A stretch of DNA of 64,000 bases from a virus: positions 1 to 64,000 of IMG/VR virus record IMGVR_UViG_3300015202_000005; one strand, written 5' to 3'. The notes under the pieces were generated by a model. It saw nothing but the letters and a program-made list of their open reading frames with translations. It searched no databases and had not been told where the DNA came from. This document shows positions 32,000-41,661 of the stretch, piece by piece. Numbering within the stretch: position 1 is the stretch's first letter; each line of letters begins with the position of its first letter. The position numbers and the translations under genes are program-made.

Positions 32000-32800
32000 A
32001 TGATAGAATTTGAATACGAAGACTTTGTAGTTAATATACAGGAACATATAAATGCTTCTGATAGTATTAAAGCAAATACAAAAATACATAATTATGAAAA
32101 CTCGTTGAATAACAAGTTATACTTAGTTAGTATTACATCATACGAAGATTTAGTACATACTAAATTTAGCTATGGATTAAAAGAATCTAAAATACACGCT
32201 AAAAAAATAATACTAGATGAATTGTCTAATATTCATCTAGAAGAAATGGATGGCTATTTCTTTAATATAAGACAGTATTCTTGGACAGATTCTCCAAGAG
32301 AAGGAAGAGAAGATAGCAAGTTAGCTATTTATCATAAAAAATATAACTTTGTAAATGAAACAGAATTTAACACAGATAATTATGATTCATGGCGTGAATT
32401 AAAACAAGCATTTATAGCTGATGCTCCAATAGCTGTTATACTACCAGTTTATATGTATGAACATTCAGGTTATGTATTTTCTACTACACCATTTGGTTGC
32501 AATTTTGACAGTGGTAAAGTAGGTTATATTTTTATGACTAAAAGTAAAGCATATGAAATTTTTAAATGCAAAAGATTATCAAAATCGTTAATAGCTAAAA
32601 TTAATGAATGGTTAATATCGGATTTAAGTGATTATTCTTATTGGTGTAATAACGATGTATATGATTATATTTTAGTAGATAAAGATTATAATATAGTTCG
32701 TAACTTTGCAGATGGTAATATATATGGATATTCTGAGACTATTGATGATATTAAAAAAACAATAAATGATTTATCTATTAGCAAAAAATGCGGAGGTTAA
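32000..32800 (+). CDS. Protein of unknown function before DNA polymerase
   Basis: The 266-residue protein is acidic and Tyr/Asp-rich, with aromatic segments (NIRQYSWTDSPRE, IAVILPVYMYEHSGYVFSTT). It has no motif I can name. Its last 35 bases overlap the polymerase start. Similar soluble proteins sit in phage and mobile-element replication clusters, but I cannot assign a role. Confidence 0.45.
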   Translation: MIEFEYEDFVVNIQEHINASDSIKANTKIHNYENSLNNKLYLVSITSYEDLVHTKFSYGLKESKIHAKKIILDELSNIHLEEMDGYFFNIRQYSWTDSPREGREDSKLAIYHKKYNFVNETEFNTDNYDSWRELKQAFIADAPIAVILPVYMYEHSGYVFSTTPFGCNFDSGKVGYIFMTKSKAYEIFKCKRLSKSLIAKINEWLISDLSDYSYWCNNDVYDYILVDKDYNIVRNFADGNIYGYSETIDDIKKTINDLSISKKCGG

Positions 32801-35045
32801 TAGCATTTATCAAATTTTAGAACAAGATGAATTCTTAAATGTTTTAAAATTAGAAATTAGTAAAGTGTCTAACGTAATGTTAGACACTGAAACTAACGGA
32901 TTAGATGCACATAAGAATAGGATACTACTTATAAGTATTGGTGCTGGTAATAATCAATTTGTAATTGATTGTTCGACTACTGACAATATTACAGTAGTTA
33001 CAGCTCTTTCCTATTTACAGGGAAACACTAAACTAATAATAGGACACAATATAAAGTTTGATTATAAAATGATAGCAATAAACTATCAAGTTAGATTAAA
33101 CAAAGTATGGGATACTATGTTAGTAGAACAAGTGTTAAATAGAGGTAATGGTGTATCAACAGATAATCCATTAGGTATATTATTTTCTCTTGAAGAAACA
33201 ACTACTAGGTATGTTAAAACAGCAGTGTTTTATAAAGACATACGTAAGGAATTTATAGGTGTAGATATAGAACGTTATAAAATTAAAGTTGAACATATTA
33301 CTTATGCAGCTTATGATGTTGTACATCTTGAAACTATAAAGACTAAACAGCTTGTTAAATTAGAACAATACAAATTACTATGGTATGTTAAAACAATAGC
33401 TAATCCTTTGTTAAAAGTAGCAGCTGAAATAGAACTAGCAGGTTTTTATTTAGATAAAAATGCTTGGAATAAAAATACTAGAAATAATGAAGTGTTGTCA
33501 CATAACTTGCAACTAGAACTAGACAACTATGTACGATATGAAAAGAATAAAGGAAATGCAAGTCTAAAGCTAAATTTTAGCAGCTTTAAATATAACAAAG
33601 AAAGGATATTTAAAGTAGAAACTAATGTAACAGATTTATTTGGTAATACTACAATTGATAGTTTAACTTTAAATAGTCAATTAGTTAATTGGAAATCAAT
33701 TGATGACATTATAGAAATTTATGCTAAGTTTAATCAGCTTCTCCCTGTAAAGCAGAAACTAAAGTTAATTTACAAAATACCGACATTCAAACAAGTATTA
33801 CTAAAAGGTCGTCTAACTACTAAGTTAGACAAACTAGACAAAGATAATACTTATACTACTAACAGTAATGAATTAGAACAATACATACTTTTATATAAAG
33901 ATATACCACAATATGAAATCGGTGTAAACATTGCTATTCTTTTATTAAAACTAAGAACAGCAGAACACAGTGTTACATCATTTGGTGATTCTTTTATTAA
34001 TAAAGTAAATACTGTTACTAATAACATTCATACACTGTTTAGAACAGAAACAGCTATTACTGGTAGACTACAATCAGGTGGAGGAAAACACGATAAAGAA
34101 TGTGTAAATTTCCAAAATCTACCACGAGACCCTTCATTTAGAACACCGTTTACAGTGGAAAACCCGCTAACCCATAATATTTTAACAATTGATTTAGCTG
34201 GCGCAGAAGTAGTTATTATGTGTGATAAAGCACATGACATTAAACTATACAAATGGGCAGTAGAACAAGATGATGCTCACAGTCCTATTGCTACTAAATG
34301 TTGGCGTATGATATTTCTATATAGAGCAGGCCTAGCAAACTCTAGTTGGAAAACAGCAGAACAAATGATAGCTTGTGAAAACAAGCTACAAACACTATTT
34401 AATATTAAACACAGTAAGATTCCTGATGTAATTTTTAACTACAATTTATACTGTACATTTCTTATTGATAAACACAATAATAAAAGTATGCGTACAGATT
34501 TTAAACCTATTACATTTGGAACTGTATATGGTATGTATCCTAATAAATGTGCTAGAAGTTTGAACATTAAAGTAGAAGAAGCTAAAGTAGTTTTAACTAC
34601 TATTAAAACAACAATACCTGATACATTTAAAATGGTAGAAGATAATGTAAACTTTGCATTATCAAATGGTTTTCTTAAACTAAATGATAGAAGTAATAAT
34701 ATTATACATTTTAAAGAAGTTAAAGATGCTATACTATTAGGTAAAAAAATTGAATACGATTTAGAAGTTAAAGTTACTGGAATAGCAAGAAATGCGCCAA
34801 TTCAAGGAACTCAAGCAGACATGATTAAAGAAGCATTAATTGCTGTACATTCTTATAATGTACACAATAAATTAGATTCACAAATTTTAAATACAGTACA
34901 TGATGAATTAGTTATTAAATTTAATGTAAATATACCTGATTATGGAGAAGCAATTAAGAAATTAATGTGTGATACTTGTAATCAATATCTTAACTATTAT
35001 AAAATATCAGCTGATTATCATGTTGCTAAAACATGGGTAAAATAA
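32766..35045 (+). CDS. Family A DNA polymerase with 3'-5' exonuclease
   Basis: The exonuclease domain has Exo I LDTET (Asp40, Glu42), Exo II IIGHNIKFDYKM and Exo III TYAAYDVVHLE. The polymerase domain has motif A LTIDLAGAEVVIM (Asp476), motif B RTDFKPITFGTVYGM (near 576-590) and motif C TVHDELVIKF (HDE at 712-714). At 759 residues it is the length of T7-type phage PolA enzymes. It would replicate the phage genome with the primase, helicases and annealing protein encoded nearby. The start overlaps the preceding gene by 35 bases; no better ATG is near. Confidence 0.93.
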   Translation: MIYLLAKNAEVNSIYQILEQDEFLNVLKLEISKVSNVMLDTETNGLDAHKNRILLISIGAGNNQFVIDCSTTDNITVVTALSYLQGNTKLIIGHNIKFDYKMIAINYQVRLNKVWDTMLVEQVLNRGNGVSTDNPLGILFSLEETTTRYVKTAVFYKDIRKEFIGVDIERYKIKVEHITYAAYDVVHLETIKTKQLVKLEQYKLLWYVKTIANPLLKVAAEIELAGFYLDKNAWNKNTRNNEVLSHNLQLELDNYVRYEKNKGNASLKLNFSSFKYNKERIFKVETNVTDLFGNTTIDSLTLNSQLVNWKSIDDIIEIYAKFNQLLPVKQKLKLIYKIPTFKQVLLKGRLTTKLDKLDKDNTYTTNSNELEQYILLYKDIPQYEIGVNIAILLLKLRTAEHSVTSFGDSFINKVNTVTNNIHTLFRTETAITGRLQSGGGKHDKECVNFQNLPRDPSFRTPFTVENPLTHNILTIDLAGAEVVIMCDKAHDIKLYKWAVEQDDAHSPIATKCWRMIFLYRAGLANSSWKTAEQMIACENKLQTLFNIKHSKIPDVIFNYNLYCTFLIDKHNNKSMRTDFKPITFGTVYGMYPNKCARSLNIKVEEAKVVLTTIKTTIPDTFKMVEDNVNFALSNGFLKLNDRSNNIIHFKEVKDAILLGKKIEYDLEVKVTGIARNAPIQGTQADMIKEALIAVHSYNVHNKLDSQILNTVHDELVIKFNVNIPDYGEAIKKLMCDTCNQYLNYYKISADYHVAKTWVK
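33007..33025 (+). repeat. Dispersed TTACAG hairpin motif, copy 6
   Basis: TTTCC, loop TATTTACAG, GGAAA: perfect 5-bp stem in the polymerase gene, sense strand, coding YLQGN. Confidence 0.65.
33739..33758 (-). repeat. Dispersed TTACAG hairpin motif, copy 7
   Basis: Minus strand TTTCT, loop GCTTTACAG, GGAGA with wobble pairs; the polymerase coding strand reads LLPVKQK. Confidence 0.5.
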
Positions 35046-35058
35046 TAAATAATAAACA

Positions 35059-35409
35059 ATGACAAGAACAGAATTTTTGATAAAGATTAAAGAATTAGAT
35101 TCTAAATTAGAATCTAATATAAGTACTCTAAGAAAAGAATACTACAAAAATTTTGCTAATATCGACCAAGACAATTCTTTAGAAATTGAAAATACAAAAA
35201 AAGAATTTATTAATGCAGAAAAAATTGTAAGTATTGATGACATTGTATTTGGTAAAAATAATTACATAATAAAAGCAATTTCAGTTAGAAATAACGGAAC
35301 ACTTCTTTATGATTTATTTGAGTTACAAAAAAACAATGTTAAAACAATAGGTAAAAAGATGGTAATAACAGAAGAAGAATTATTAATTTTATTAAAAACT
35401 AAAGAATGA
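35059..35409 (+). CDS. 116-residue protein, unknown function
   Basis: The first half is a charged helix (MTRTEFLIKIKELDSKLESN and on), and the second half holds an ISIDDIVFGKNNYIIKAI-like small beta domain typical of proteins with SH3-like or KOW-like barrels. The TGA overlaps the next start. It lies directly after the polymerase. No family is named with confidence. Confidence 0.4.
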   Translation: MTRTEFLIKIKELDSKLESNISTLRKEYYKNFANIDQDNSLEIENTKKEFINAEKIVSIDDIVFGKNNYIIKAISVRNNGTLLYDLFELQKNNVKTIGKKMVITEEELLILLKTKE

Positions 35410-35825
35410 ATACTGTAATAAAAAACAATTACGTAAAATATGATAGATTATTAGAACTATTTAATTTTACAGAAGAAAGAGAAAAAAGAGGATTATTTGA
35501 CTTTAAACTATTTTCAAGAAATGGTACTCAAGTAATATATAATATTAAAGAAGTTACCTGTGGTAGCACTTGTTGTATTGTAGGTAATGTATCATTACTT
35601 TTTCCAAAGTTAAAATTACTAACAAAACAAAATTTAAACAATAGAGAAAATATAGGAAGAATATGTAAATTTTTATTTATTAATCCTGATATGTATGCTT
35701 GTTTATTTTATGGAAGTTCGTATCTTGATTTTGATGTTGAATGGATAGAACTAGAGTCTAGCTTTCCTGTTATAAAAGAAAGGTATTTGAGAGCAATAGA
35801 ACTGTTTAATAACAAGCCAGCATGA
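35406..35825 (+). CDS. 139-residue protein, unknown function
   Basis: Starts at ATGA overlap with the previous gene and ends with the same kind of overlap to the SF2 helicase. It has a single CGSTCC cluster near residue 56 and aromatic-rich C-terminal half. Coupling suggests a helper of the helicase or polymerase, but no motif shows it. Confidence 0.4.
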   Translation: MNTVIKNNYVKYDRLLELFNFTEEREKRGLFDFKLFSRNGTQVIYNIKEVTCGSTCCIVGNVSLLFPKLKLLTKQNLNNRENIGRICKFLFINPDMYACLFYGSSYLDFDVEWIELESSFPVIKERYLRAIELFNNKPA

Positions 35826-37291
35826 CTAAATCAGAAAGAATAGAAATAGGTATTGAAAAATGGAGAATTAACAAAGGTTTAGGTGGTTTAAAATGGCCAA
35901 CAGGATTTGGTAAAACTACTGGAGCACTTAACATAGTAAAAAATATGGTTAATAAAAATCCAGAATTACGTGTACTTATACTAGTTCATTCAACTACTTT
36001 AAAAGACCAATGGTCTGATAAAATAGAAGAACTTGGATTAAGTAAACATTGTAAAGTAAGAACAATACAAAAAATTCAGATGATGCAGAAAAGAATACAA
36101 CGAACGTACTCTTTTCATTTACTAATTATTGATGAAGTAGATGAATTCTACTCACAAGATAGAAGTAACAGTTGGAACAGTAATTGGATAAGATATAAAT
36201 ACTGTTTGTGGCTATCAGCTACACCTGAAACTAAAGATAATAGACATTTAGAAATGTTTAAAATACTTCCTATTGTAGATGAAATTACAAGAGATGAGGC
36301 ATTGCATAATAAATGGATAGAAGAATTTAGAGAGTTTAATTTAGCTGTACCGTTTACAACTAAAGAAAAAGATGCGTATATTAAATATAGTGAAGAGATT
36401 ACAAATCTCTTAGCTAAGTTTCAAAGCAACTTTGCAATAGCTGCTAAATGTTTAGGTTATATTGAAAAAGGTAAACATATAGCAGCTTATACAGCAAGTA
36501 CTCATTGGGCTAGACAAATGGGTTGGAGTTCAGATATCGAACTAATAACTAAATCGCCTAAACAGCCTTTTGTTAAAAAGGAAACATATGATACTTATAT
36601 TGCAATAAACGAAACTTGGCATCCTAGTAAAATACTAGGATATGCAGCTAGATTAATGAAATATACTAAAGAACGTAAAAAACTATGCTATTATGCAACA
36701 AATAAACTAAAAGTTATTGAAAGTATAATAGAAAATCAAAACAAGAAAACTATTGTATTTAATGAAGCTACTGAAGTATGTGATAATCTGTATTCCAAAT
36801 TAAAGGAATCATACAATGTTGGAATTTATCATTCTAATATAAAATCACAAGCTATGTATAGAAATGTAGACAACGAAGCTACATTAAAAAATACAGGAGA
36901 ATTTGTTTTGACAAAAAACACATCTAAAAGTTTTAATGTACCTAAAATGTATAGCACTAAATGGATTAATAAAATGAATCTTGAAGCCTTTGCTAATAAT
37001 GAATTATCTGTATTAATTGCAGGTAAAGGATTAGATAAAGGTTTAGATATTCCTGATATAACATTAGCTATTATTGCATCATACAACTCTACATTAACCC
37101 AATATATTCAAAGACTAGGCAGGATTACTCGTATTAATATTGATAAACCTGAACCTGTTATTGTTGTAAACTTATATGTACCAGACACTATTGAACATAG
37201 TACATTAAGATATAACAACAAAGGATATTGGATAGATAGTTATAAAGAGATAAAATTAGATTACACACCGCCATTTTCACTATTGTTTTAA
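35822..37291 (+). CDS. SF2 DEAD/DEAH-type helicase
   Basis: The 489-residue protein has Walker A TGFGKTT (residues 27-33), motif Ia ILVHSTTLKDQW, DEVD (104-107), SAT motif LSATPE, and the helicase C part with LIAGKGLDKGLDIPDITLAI and QYIQRLGRITRI (Q..R..R). This is the UvsW/RadD-like SF2 pattern common in crAss-like replication modules. It likely acts in fork remodelling or recombination. It is coupled to the genes on both sides. Confidence 0.88.
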   Translation: MTKSERIEIGIEKWRINKGLGGLKWPTGFGKTTGALNIVKNMVNKNPELRVLILVHSTTLKDQWSDKIEELGLSKHCKVRTIQKIQMMQKRIQRTYSFHLLIIDEVDEFYSQDRSNSWNSNWIRYKYCLWLSATPETKDNRHLEMFKILPIVDEITRDEALHNKWIEEFREFNLAVPFTTKEKDAYIKYSEEITNLLAKFQSNFAIAAKCLGYIEKGKHIAAYTASTHWARQMGWSSDIELITKSPKQPFVKKETYDTYIAINETWHPSKILGYAARLMKYTKERKKLCYYATNKLKVIESIIENQNKKTIVFNEATEVCDNLYSKLKESYNVGIYHSNIKSQAMYRNVDNEATLKNTGEFVLTKNTSKSFNVPKMYSTKWINKMNLEAFANNELSVLIAGKGLDKGLDIPDITLAIIASYNSTLTQYIQRLGRITRINIDKPEPVIVVNLYVPDTIEHSTLRYNNKGYWIDSYKEIKLDYTPPFSLLF

Positions 37292-37293
37292 TT

Positions 37294-37872
37294 ATGGAAA
37301 TACAACAGCAAATTAATCTGTTAATTAAATATGAAATTGATGAACGTCAATTATTGTTTCTTAATATATTATACAACTTTTCTATTAATGAAAAATTAAA
37401 TAATATAGACACATTAATAAATCATCTTGGAGTTTCCTCTTTACAGGGAAACAGGAAAGTATTAAGTTCGTTACAACAACGTAACGACCTTATAGAAAAA
37501 GGCTTACTTAGAGCTAATACAATAACTAACAGTTATTCGTTAACTGATTTATTCATTAGTGAACTAGAAAATAAGCGAGAATTAATACAAGACATCTGGG
37601 ATATATACCCAGACTTTGGACTTATTAAAGGTGTGAAAATTCCACTAAAAAACGCTAATAAAGAAGAAGTAGGAAAAATTTATCTTAAGAATATTAAAAG
37701 TTCAAGAAAAGAACACTTAGAAGTAATTAAAGATATTCAATATACTCTTGTTAATGAACCTATTGTTTTAAATATAAAGAACTTTATAGTATCTGAACTA
37801 TATTTATCTTATCGTAAACAAAGAGAAGATAAACCTACTACTAATATATTAGTAAACGACGAAGATTTATGA
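37294..37872 (+). CDS. Protein preceding the DnaB-like ATPase, possibly helicase-associated
   Basis: The 192-residue protein has a helix-turn-helix-like N-terminal region (IDTLINHLGVSSLQGNRKVL, about 43-62) and an acidic C-terminus. It overlaps the DnaB-like gene (ATGA), consistent with a loader or adaptor for it. A copy of the dispersed hairpin motif lies within its coding sequence at 37432. The function is inferred from coupling alone. Confidence 0.4.
   Translation: MEIQQQINLLIKYEIDERQLLFLNILYNFSINEKLNNIDTLINHLGVSSLQGNRKVLSSLQQRNDLIEKGLLRANTITNSYSLTDLFISELENKRELIQDIWDIYPDFGLIKGVKIPLKNANKEEVGKIYLKNIKSSRKEHLEVIKDIQYTLVNEPIVLNIKNFIVSELYLSYRKQREDKPTTNILVNDEDL
37432..37452 (+). repeat. Dispersed TTACAG hairpin motif, copy 8
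   Basis: GTTTCC, loop TCTTTACAG, GGAAAC: perfect 6-bp stem, coding SSLQGN in the 192-residue gene. Confidence 0.7.
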
Positions 37873-39080
37873 GCAATCCAAGATTACAACCAATACTATT
37901 TAATATAGGTACAAAACATGCTATAAATTCAATAAAAGAAGAAGCATCTGGTAAACAGTTAGGAATGTACAGTAGATACGAACCTTTTAATAGAATCTTT
38001 ACTAAGTATTTTAGATATGATAGAATACTACTAATTGGTGGTAACAGTAGTGGCGGTAAATCTTACTTAAAGTCTAAGCTAAAGCTAGACTTTACAGATA
38101 CTCAAGATTTAATACTTCCTATTGATAAAACTAAAACTAAATTAATAGAACAACTTACAACAATAGGTGAATTCTATTTAGATGGTGATAATTTAGTAAA
38201 ACCATCAATTAATAGTAAATATCATAAACCTGTATTGTTTATAGATTTTTCATTTGAAATGTCTATTGAATCAGAAATGCACAGACTAATATCAATCTAT
38301 ACAGGATATAATACAGAATACTTAAAGTCATCATTAATGATAAATGGTAAGTATGAAACTATTAAAGACGAATCAGTTGAATTTATAGAAAGTTTGTTAA
38401 CTGGATTAACTAAACAAAAACAACACTCTATTATAACATTTAATAGAGCAGGTACAGCATTAGAAATTCAAGAGGTTATCTTACATTTTGCAAAGATATT
38501 TCCTGAACATCAAATTATATCATCTATTGACCATTCGTTATTAACTAAAAGACACGACGAACGTTCAGATTTAGAATTACAAAATAACTTAATTAAAACT
38601 AGTATAGATACAAAGGCAATGCTAGGTGATAGATTAATGCAAATAATATTACTACAAATGAATAGTGATATTGAAGACGACAATAGACGTACTAAACCAG
38701 CACTACATTATCCTATACAAGCAGATTTGTATATGGGTGGACAAATGTTTCAAGGGGCTGATAATGTACTTGTTTTGTATAGTCCTAGTAAAGCACACAT
38801 AGAATACTATGGCACAACAAAAACACCAACCGTTGTATTAGATAGTCAAGTTAAAAACTTAATAGAATCTAGTGTACCTGATTTAAAAAGAAAGCTAATA
38901 CACGCCTCTATTATAAAAAATAGAGATGGCGATTTAGGTCAGACATGGTTTCTTAATGATTTACGTAAAGGTAAAATAACACCTATCCGTAGAGAAGTTA
39001 TTAGTGAAGATAATCACTACATATTTAGTGAACGACCTAATTATTTAGATTATATAAAATATAAAAGGTTAGGTTATTAG
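37869..39080 (+). CDS. DnaB-like replicative helicase / RecA-fold ATPase
   Basis: The 403-residue protein has a Walker A GGNSSGGKS (57-65), a Walker B-like hydrophobic stretch PVLFIDFSFEM (near 120-130) and a late segment SIIKNRDGDLGQTWFL close to the arginine-finger region of DnaB/gp4 helicases. The order, after primer and polymerase factors and before the RecT-like gene, supports a replicative role. The N-terminal DnaB scaffold domain is absent, so hexamer loading may use the upstream protein. Confidence 0.7.
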   Translation: MSNPRLQPILFNIGTKHAINSIKEEASGKQLGMYSRYEPFNRIFTKYFRYDRILLIGGNSSGGKSYLKSKLKLDFTDTQDLILPIDKTKTKLIEQLTTIGEFYLDGDNLVKPSINSKYHKPVLFIDFSFEMSIESEMHRLISIYTGYNTEYLKSSLMINGKYETIKDESVEFIESLLTGLTKQKQHSIITFNRAGTALEIQEVILHFAKIFPEHQIISSIDHSLLTKRHDERSDLELQNNLIKTSIDTKAMLGDRLMQIILLQMNSDIEDDNRRTKPALHYPIQADLYMGGQMFQGADNVLVLYSPSKAHIEYYGTTKTPTVVLDSQVKNLIESSVPDLKRKLIHASIIKNRDGDLGQTWFLNDLRKGKITPIRREVISEDNHYIFSERPNYLDYIKYKRLGY

Positions 39081-39105
39081 AAAATATAATAGTAAATTTG
39101 TGACA

Positions 39106-39888
39106 ATGGAAAGAAACGATAATAAAGGATTAGCTAACGTCGAAACACATATAACAGCATTTACTGATTTTGGGAATATGAACGCCCTTATCGAGTACTG
39201 TAAGCCCTTATGTGGAAGCGGATTACATGATGGCACTCCAGCTGAACTAGCAAGTAAAGTCTTGTTCGCTTGTGGCTTAGGCATCAAACCTGAAAGAGTT
39301 TTTGCAATAGCTAAACGTTTGATGATTATAAAAAATCAAATAGTCGCAGACGTTCAGTTAATGCAAGCATTAGTAAGAAAAGCAAACATAAAGTATGAAA
39401 CAATAGAAGATGGTATTCAACTATTTCAATATACTGGAAACATAGAGTTTGCAAAAGATGGGACAATCCTAAAACAAGGTATTACGTTATCACATGATGA
39501 ATGTTATAACAATCCTAAAATAGCGATTTACTTTACACCAGGACATTATACAAGTAATATTCAATCTGACTTAGATAAAGGTGTATTGTCAGTTATTAGG
39601 AATAAAGCGTTCTATGACATTAGAACAAAAATTAAGTTTACAAGAATTGTAGGCAATTCTAGTATAATAGAATATGGTATATTTTCTTATAACGATGCAG
39701 TGTCAATGGAATTAACAACTAAAGATAATTGGAAAAAGATGCCTAGACAAATGTTGTATGCTAGAGCATCATCACTAGGTATAAGAAGAATTGCACCAGA
39801 TGTTGTTAATGGTTTGTACACACTAGATGAAATGAATCCTGATATATCATATCAGGAGAAAGAATATACAAGTCACGAAGACTTGTAA
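39106..39888 (+). CDS. RecT-like single-strand annealing protein
   Basis: I start at ATG 39106; a GTG six bases earlier is possible. The 260-residue protein shows the RecT-family core. The end NWKKMPRQMLYARASSLGIR followed by RIAPDVVNGLYTLDE is the conserved RecT closing segment, and ACGLGIKPERVFAIAKR matches the early part. It would anneal complementary strands in recombination-dependent replication. A RecE/lambda-exo partner is not adjacent; the nuclease at 16953 could serve. Confidence 0.8.
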   Translation: MERNDNKGLANVETHITAFTDFGNMNALIEYCKPLCGSGLHDGTPAELASKVLFACGLGIKPERVFAIAKRLMIIKNQIVADVQLMQALVRKANIKYETIEDGIQLFQYTGNIEFAKDGTILKQGITLSHDECYNNPKIAIYFTPGHYTSNIQSDLDKGVLSVIRNKAFYDIRTKIKFTRIVGNSSIIEYGIFSYNDAVSMELTTKDNWKKMPRQMLYARASSLGIRRIAPDVVNGLYTLDEMNPDISYQEKEYTSHEDL

Positions 39889-39920
39889 TGTGTTTTTAAT
39901 AATAATTTAATTTAGAAAAA

Positions 39921-40706
39921 ATGGGCTTTATTAGCTTAGCAGGAAGTGGTAGCATAGTTGCTACAAGTGGAAAGAAAACAACTGACACAGTACCTTTAAT
40001 TTATCCATCTACAAATGATGGCGCACCAATGGTTTCTATTAGTGCAGGTATGTTGGAATTTATGGGATTACATAAAAGACAACGTATTAACAGCCTAGTT
40101 ATCATTGATAACGAAGAGGCACATAAAACTTTTGGGACAACTAACGTACAGCAAAAACCGTTAGGTGGTGTAAAAACAATTACAGTTCTTCTAACAAAAG
40201 GCGTGTTGTCTAACTATGACGTTTTTGAAGACAAAGTTAGAGCATCAATGGGTGTTGAAGAATTTAAAGCAGATGGTGCAGCTGCAATTAACAAATTTAT
40301 GGATGGCGCGGTACGTACTAAATCAGTAGGTGACCGTATTCTTTCAAATGGTTTTAGTTCAACTAATACTGTAAGAGCATTACGTTCTTCTGATGGTGGT
40401 CGTTTGAATTACACAGTATCAACAATTTATGGCGTAGCTGTAATAGATGAAAAAGGAACAGAAATTATTATTACAAAAGAAACACCATTAACATTACCTG
40501 CTTTAGCATATTATCATTTAGTAACCAATGATGTTGGTTCTTTTGACGTTGTAAAAAACCATAACGTTAAAGAGGTCTTGACACACAATCCTTTCTTTGT
40601 GTTAATACCTACTGAAGTTAAAAGTAAAGTAGAAAAAACCACAGAAGTTGATAGCTTAGATGAATTAGAAGAATATAACTTTAGTGCTGATAACACAACA
40701 CTTTAA
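39921..40706 (+). CDS. Abundant-looking replication-module protein, unknown
   Basis: The 261-residue protein starts MGFISLAGSGSIVATSGKKT and ends in an acidic tail (SLDELEEYNFSADNTTL). Codons are more balanced than in neighbours, suggesting high expression. It is followed at once by a strong terminator. Its place between the annealing protein and the SSB-like candidate would fit a DNA-binding accessory factor, but no motif proves it. Confidence 0.45.
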   Translation: MGFISLAGSGSIVATSGKKTTDTVPLIYPSTNDGAPMVSISAGMLEFMGLHKRQRINSLVIIDNEEAHKTFGTTNVQQKPLGGVKTITVLLTKGVLSNYDVFEDKVRASMGVEEFKADGAAAINKFMDGAVRTKSVGDRILSNGFSSTNTVRALRSSDGGRLNYTVSTIYGVAVIDEKGTEIIITKETPLTLPALAYYHLVTNDVGSFDVVKNHNVKEVLTHNPFFVLIPTEVKSKVEKTTEVDSLDELEEYNFSADNTTL

Positions 40707-40732
40707 GTTGTTAAACAATTATTATTAACAAG

Positions 40733-40760
40733 AAGCGGTGAATAAAATCACCGCTTTTTT
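40733..40760 (+). terminator. Intrinsic terminator
   Basis: AAGCGGTGA and TCACCGCTT form a perfect 9-bp stem around ATAAAA, followed by TTTT. It lies 27 bases after the stop of the 261-residue gene. Confidence 0.85.
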
Positions 40761-40771
40761 AATTTAAAACA

Positions 40772-41581
40772 ATGTTAGATTTATTAAATGTAAAGGAAAT
40801 ACTCCCAAAGTTTCCTATTGAAACTTATTATAAAGAGTATAAAGAAAATAAGCGTGATAATCCATTTTCAACAGTAGTAATTGATGCAATTCATTTTGGC
40901 ACATATGTTGATAAATCATTCACATTGTTACCTGGTATCCAGTTAGAGGCAAATAAAAAGCCTACTTCAAAACAAGTAACAGCGTCAAGCTATGTTCCAA
41001 CTATTACTGTTGATCTAAAATCAGTAGATGGTTCATATGCCTGTTCTACTATTATATGGGGTCTTGACACTAAGATAGCTAAGGCTAAGGATATAAACAA
41101 ATTGCAAAGAAGATTAGTTAATTTAGTTTTAGGTGTTGCTGATATTGATATGGAAGAATTAAAGAATCAGCTAAGTGTAGAACATTTGTCTGAATTAATA
41201 AACAAACCTATTGAAGTAATAGCAAGTGATACAATGACAGAAATTGATGCTAAAGCATTGACAGTAAGTAATCAGTTTGAAGGTATTGTAGCTGTACTTA
41301 ATCAAGATGGTTTTTTTCATAAAGGTAGCGAGAAGTTTCCTTATTGTGCAAAGTTAGTACGTAAATACAATGATGTTGTATACAATAATGTAGAACTTTG
41401 CAATCTAGGCTTTGTTATTCAAAAAGAAAAACCAGATATGGTTTTAAAAATTGAATTAACAACAAAAGATGTATATACTTTACATACAGCACCATCAGCT
41501 TCTTTAATAGCACCGCAAGCAAATTTACATAACGACATTGCATCAAGTTGGAGAGATGTTGACCCAAATGTACCATTCTAA
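40772..41581 (+). CDS. Possible single-stranded DNA-binding protein
   Basis: The 269-residue protein has beta-rich segments in the first half and ends WRDVDPNVPF, close to the D-x-D-x-x-PF tip of bacterial SSB that recruits partner proteins. It is a stand-alone transcript-sized unit between two strong terminators, in the replication module. No OB-fold signature can be read by eye, so the SSB role rests on the C-terminal tip and context. Confidence 0.45.
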   Translation: MLDLLNVKEILPKFPIETYYKEYKENKRDNPFSTVVIDAIHFGTYVDKSFTLLPGIQLEANKKPTSKQVTASSYVPTITVDLKSVDGSYACSTIIWGLDTKIAKAKDINKLQRRLVNLVLGVADIDMEELKNQLSVEHLSELINKPIEVIASDTMTEIDAKALTVSNQFEGIVAVLNQDGFFHKGSEKFPYCAKLVRKYNDVVYNNVELCNLGFVIQKEKPDMVLKIELTTKDVYTLHTAPSASLIAPQANLHNDIASSWRDVDPNVPF

Positions 41582-41611
41582 GAGTTTTTCATGTATAAAT
41601 AGATTTTGTTT

Positions 41612-41645
41612 AAGCCTGTATGCAATATGTGTACAGGCTTTTTTT
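41612..41645 (+). terminator. Intrinsic terminator
   Basis: AAGCCTGTA and TACAGGCTT form a perfect 9-bp stem with an 11-base loop, followed by five T. Confidence 0.85.
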
Positions 41646-41661
41646 ATATCTAATACAACTT

